A stretch of 16,619 bases of DNA from CAYLLT01 sp964591605. GTDB taxonomy: Bacteria > Planctomycetota > Phycisphaerae > UBA1845 > PWPN01. Where the stretch lies: positions 1 through 16,619 of the forward strand of contig CAZQEN010000157.1 of NCBI GenBank assembly GCA_964591605.1. Reading direction: 5' to 3'. Position numbers and translations under genes: made by a program. Positions 13,735-16,619 of this stretch are shown here, in pieces; positions within the stretch are counted from its first letter, which is position 1, and each line of letters opens with the position of its first letter. The notes beneath the pieces were generated by a model, which was not told the DNA's origin, ran no database searches, and was given only the letters and a program-made list of their open reading frames with translations.

Positions 13735-16350
13735 CTACGGGCATCCCGCCGACGGGACCCACGGCACATTCGCACCGCTGCGGCACGGGGCGAACGCGTC
13801 AAAGTCCAGCGAGTCCACATCGTCATCATCGTCCCGGTCGAAGCACAGGCACTGGCCTTCCGCGGTGCCTCCGACGCCGGTGTAGCACAACTGGAACTGG
13901 GCAAAGTCCTCGAGGTCGACATCGTCGTCATTGTCGGCGTCGGCAAAGGGCGTGTTGCAGAATTCCCCCAGACACGCGTCGAAGCCGAGCGTCATGAACT
14001 CCGTCGGTGCGATGACGTGATCGCTCACCACGACCTTGTCGATCAAGCCGAAGAAGCCGCGGGTGCCGGCCCCCGTCGCCCGATCGTTGCCGATGATGAT
14101 CGGCGCCGACCCGGCGCCGGCCAGGCTGGGGGCAAGCAATTCCCCGGCCAGTTGCCCGTCGAGATACCAGCGCACATCCGTCCCGTCATACACCATGGCG
14201 AAGTGATACCACGTGTTGGCCGCGACCGGCAGAGTACCCTTCGCCTCTGACACGACATTGGCCGGATCAGCCCAGGCGACGGCAAGAACATTCTGCGTGG
14301 GCGTGACATCGTCGTTGGGCGCCAGGCCGATGGCCAGCCGGGAGTTGCCCTGCGAGGCGCTTCGCATCAGTGAAACGAGCCGGTTCCCCACGACTGCCCC
14401 GGGGGACACCGTCGTCGTACGGGCGTTGTAGAAGTAACCCTGCACCGTCATGGCGTTGGCCAGGTTCCCCGTGTTGCTCGGGATGTTGGTATTGACCGCG
14501 GCGATCGGCACGTCGGGCATGGAGAAAGTGAACAGGCCTCCCAGATTGCCCGGATCGATCCCGCCGGGGATGTCCGGCACGCCCGGCTGGCCGTACTCGG
14601 CGTACAAGCTCGAGAGGATGCCCGAGGGCGTCCCGTCAGGCGGCCCTGCGGAATTGTCGATGCAGGCAATCGCATCGGCCGCCTGGCCGTTGGTGACCGG
14701 CGAGCCCAGATTGGTCTCGAACCGCGAGCGCCACAGCAGGTTCGCACCCGGCGCTCCCCCTTCGCTGGCCAGTTCGGGTTGCGTGAGCGCGCGGTCGTAA
14801 ATCCTGACTTCGTCCATCACTCCGGCGAACCCGCGATCGTCGGTCGACCCGCTGCTGCGGTTGTTGGCGATCGCGATCTTGGCCGTGCCGGGGCCGACAA
14901 TGCTCGGCGTTGCAGTGGTCCCCTCCTGATTGCCATCGAGGTACCACGTCAGGGTGGTCCCGTCGTGCACCATCGCGAAGTGGTACCACGTATTCGCCTG
15001 GATCGGGGTTGACCCAACCTCCAGACGATTGGTGAGTACCGGCGGAACACTCCCGTCCGTCTGCACCCAGAAGGTCGAGAGCACGTTCTGGACCGTCCCC
15101 GGATTGCCCAGCGGAGCATTGGGGTCCGTCACGGACGCATACGTCGATCCGACACGGATCTCGTCGAGTTCGCCGTTGACCAGTTGGTTCCCCATGACCA
15201 TTCGCACATGCGAGAGCGTCGCCCCGCTGTTCGTACCACTGATCGTGCTGGTCAGGCTCCAGGTCACCGGCTCCGTGAGCGGCACCGTGTCGCCGGGGCC
15301 GTAGAAACTCATGAACACCTCGTCATTGCCCGCATGGGCGGCCACCTTGCCGATGATCAGATACGTCGTGCCGGCCGTCACCGTTCCGGCGGCGTTCGTG
15401 CCCGCGTTCAGGAAGAATTGCGTTCCGCTCGTCATTCCGAACCGGGTGACCTGGGTTCCGGCTGCGGGGACAAGGTCGATCTCCAGGTTGCGGTTGCTGG
15501 CAGGCGCGGTGATGGCGGTTTTCTGAAGCAGGAAGCTGATGTACATGAGCCCGCCTTCCTCGGCCAGACTGAGCGATCGAGCGAGCGGGCGCATCGCCTC
15601 GTGAGTCAGCCCGTCAGCCGTGTTCACGCCGCTGATGCGCGAGCCGACCGACGTGAACAGCGAACTGGTCAGGCTCACATTGTCGTTGGTGAGGAACGCG
15701 AAATCCGAATCGGCGTCGTCCCAGGCGCCGGCCCAGCCGGTTCCGCCCGCCTGGCCGTGAAGCACGGTGCCGGTGTAGTTGAAACCTTCGTAGTCGAACA
15801 GACCTTCGACGATGCCAACACGCGTCGCGTGCAGCCCGATGGCGATTCGCGATTGCCCATCATCCGCGGAGCGCTTCTGCGTCACGAAACGCCGCCCGAC
15901 AAACGGCGGAGATTCAATGGGTGTCGCGGACGGTGTATAGAAGTAACCTTCAAACGTCAGCGCGCTGCCCAGGTTGCCCGCGTCGCTGCGCAGATTCGTG
16001 TTGATGCCCGTCCGCCGGTCATTCGGGAAGGAAAGACCAAACGCAGCCGCCTGACTGTTCGGATCGATGCCGCCCGGTATGCCCGGCAACGCCACGCCGT
16101 ACTGAACATAGAGCGGGGGCGGAAGATCGGAGATGCTGCCCGTCGACTGACCATCAGCGCCGACCAGGTTGTCCACGTGCACGGCCACCTGCTCGTGCGT
16201 GACCGCCGTGCCGTTCTCCGTCTCAAAAGGCGAACACCAGACCGGCGCGGCGAGAATCTCTCCCGGGCCCGCAAGGCCCCACAGCGCCAGCAAACCAACG
16301 AAGCCTCTGGAGACAGACCGAACACGCGTTCCCGGAAGATTGATGTGCAT
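13735..16350 (-). CDS. Secreted nested LamG + LamG + dockerin protein
   Basis: An 871-residue exported protein with no visible catalytic domain. The signal peptide is about residues 1-35 (ending GEILAA). The first module starts VWCSPFE (37-43) and is a LamG domain (about 100-520) split by an inserted concanavalin-like domain at about 182-417. The second module starts LWRSRFE (539-545) and has an uninterrupted LamG domain (about 605-785; NTWYHFAMVYDG, WYLDGQLAG). The C-terminus is a dockerin-like calcium-binding pair (DADNDDDVDLEDF and DRDDDDDVDSLDF, about 803-860), very acidic. The layout equals the C-terminal two thirds of the 1307-residue neighbour, so it looks like a duplicate without the propeller. 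An expanded GGAGGAGGAGG ribosome site lies just before the ATG, suggesting high translation. Likely role: cell-surface glycan binding or adhesion. Confidence 0.88.
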   Translation of the reverse strand: MHINLPGTRVRSVSRGFVGLLALWGLAGPGEILAAPVWCSPFETENGTAVTHEQVAVHVDNLVGADGQSTGSISDLPPPLYVQYGVALPGIPGGIDPNSQAAAFGLSFPNDRRTGINTNLRSDAGNLGSALTFEGYFYTPSATPIESPPFVGRRFVTQKRSADDGQSRIAIGLHATRVGIVEGLFDYEGFNYTGTVLHGQAGGTGWAGAWDDADSDFAFLTNDNVSLTSSLFTSVGSRISGVNTADGLTHEAMRPLARSLSLAEEGGLMYISFLLQKTAITAPASNRNLEIDLVPAAGTQVTRFGMTSGTQFFLNAGTNAAGTVTAGTTYLIIGKVAAHAGNDEVFMSFYGPGDTVPLTEPVTWSLTSTISGTNSGATLSHVRMVMGNQLVNGELDEIRVGSTYASVTDPNAPLGNPGTVQNVLSTFWVQTDGSVPPVLTNRLEVGSTPIQANTWYHFAMVHDGTTLTWYLDGNQEGTTATPSIVGPGTAKIAIANNRSSGSTDDRGFAGVMDEVRIYDRALTQPELASEGGAPGANLLWRSRFETNLGSPVTNGQAADAIACIDNSAGPPDGTPSGILSSLYAEYGQPGVPDIPGGIDPGNLGGLFTFSMPDVPIAAVNTNIPSNTGNLANAMTVQGYFYNARTTTVSPGAVVGNRLVSLMRSASQGNSRLAIGLAPNDDVTPTQNVLAVAWADPANVVSEAKGTLPVAANTWYHFAMVYDGTDVRWYLDGQLAGELLAPSLAGAGSAPIIIGNDRATGAGTRGFFGLIDKVVVSDHVIAPTEFMTLGFDACLGEFCNTPFADADNDDDVDLEDFAQFQLCYTGVGGTAEGQCLCFDRDDDDDVDSLDFDAFAPCRSGANVPWVPSAGCP
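15100..15807 (-). repeat. Inserted concanavalin-like domain, copy 2
   Basis: This segment encodes residues 182-417 of the 871-residue protein and is the partner of 10986-11690. It has the same borders: after SRIAIGLHATR and before QNVLSTFW. The gap-free match across about 235 residues, in the same nested position in two genes, shows that a whole LamG-plus-insert unit was duplicated. Confidence 0.75.
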
Positions 16351-16354
16351 GATT

Positions 16355-16366
16355 CCTCCTCCTCCT
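16355..16366 (-). promoter_or_regulatory. Repeated Shine-Dalgarno sequence
   Basis: On the minus strand AGGAGGAGGAGG lies 4 bases before the ATG at 16350, offering several overlapping ribosome sites. It fixes this start with confidence. Confidence 0.7.
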
Positions 16367-16490
16367 GCTCAGGTTGCCAGCTTGCCTCTACACCGCCATT
16401 CGTTGCAGATCGAGAAGTGTCCGCTCGGGGCGGAACACCATTCGGTTGCGACTGCGGATTTCGCTGCGGAAAGGCCGCGCGATCGACGTT

Positions 16491-16619
16491 TCACGACCCC
16501 CGATCAAGCACCTTGTAGTAATCAGCCTGCTCCCGTTCGGTGGGCTTCACCGTGCTGAGCGGCCGCACCGCCGGCGGGATGCCGATCGGCGTCTCATTGA
16601 TCAGGTCGGGTTTGAGCCA
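16491..16619 (-). CDS. C-terminal end of an unknown upstream protein (partial)
   Basis: The minus strand enters the window in frame and encodes 42 residues before a TGA at 16491-16493, including NETPIGIPPAVRPLSTVKP and ending QADYYKVLDRGS. Codon use is GC-rich and protein-like, with no internal stop. It lies 140 bases upstream of the 871-residue gene on the same strand. The family was not recognised from this short tail. It may be another exported protein of the same cluster. Confidence 0.6.
   Translation of the reverse strand, partial: WLKPDLINETPIGIPPAVRPLSTVKPTEREQADYYKVLDRGS

Noticed and set aside
10986..15807. Duplicated LamG segments as a sign of assembly error
   Set aside because: The two copies differ at many codons and sit in genes with different N-terminal halves, so they are diverged paralogues and not a repeated contig piece.
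15184..16518. Plus-strand open frame of 444 codons opposite the 871-residue gene
   Set aside because: Same reason: Arg-rich shadow composition, no ribosome site, and the opposite strand carries well-supported LamG domains.

Overview
The window looks like a scaffold piece from a planctomycete, probably of the Phycisphaerae type and probably from a metagenome. The basis is indirect. Most of it is GC-rich. It carries a Tat-exported Gfo/Idh/MocA oxidoreductase, very large secreted proteins built from concanavalin-like (LamG) modules, and C-terminal dockerin-like calcium-binding repeats with the Cys/Asp spacing common in that phylum. A block of exactly 100 Ns (8190-8289) shows it is scaffolded. 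No rRNA, CRISPR array or transposase is visible.

Layout. (1) 1-1299, minus strand: a tight four-gene cassette of small unknown proteins, clearly AT-richer than the rest. It includes a 54-residue membrane protein missing from ordinary ORF lists and, at the window edge, a protein with an R-N-x3-H motif like that of HEPN ribonucleases. (2) 1300-2261: intergenic debris with a tRNA-Gly 5' half, a tRNA-Arg-like 3' half and a coding-like remnant, suggesting an island border. (3) 2262-4091, plus: a KaiC/RecA-like ATPase with two ATPase lobes, the second with a degenerate Walker A. A helix-turn-helix remnant lies on the opposite strand behind it (4096-4260), then a long inverted repeat. (4) 4656-7796, plus: a secreted lysozyme-like protein, a lipoprotein-like phosphoesterase and a Tat-exported dehydrogenase-fold protein, separated by repeat-like intergenic DNA. 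(5) 8100-16619, minus: a converging group of secreted multidomain proteins. These are a LamG + BNR propeller protein broken by the assembly gap, a 1307-residue BNR + LamG + LamG + dockerin protein, an 871-residue LamG + LamG + dockerin protein, and the last 42 codons of another gene.

How the genes may work together. The three large minus-strand proteins are related by duplication and domain shuffling. Two share a BNR propeller and two share the same LamG-LamG-dockerin tail. In both tails the first LamG domain is interrupted by a second concanavalin-like domain of about 235 residues. This looks like an extracellular glycan-binding or glycan-processing set, but the substrate cannot be read from the sequence. 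The most unusual items are the nested LamG architecture repeated in neighbouring genes, the AT-rich HEPN-like cassette next to broken tRNA genes, and homology evidence that the N gap hides about 0.7 kb rather than 100 bases.
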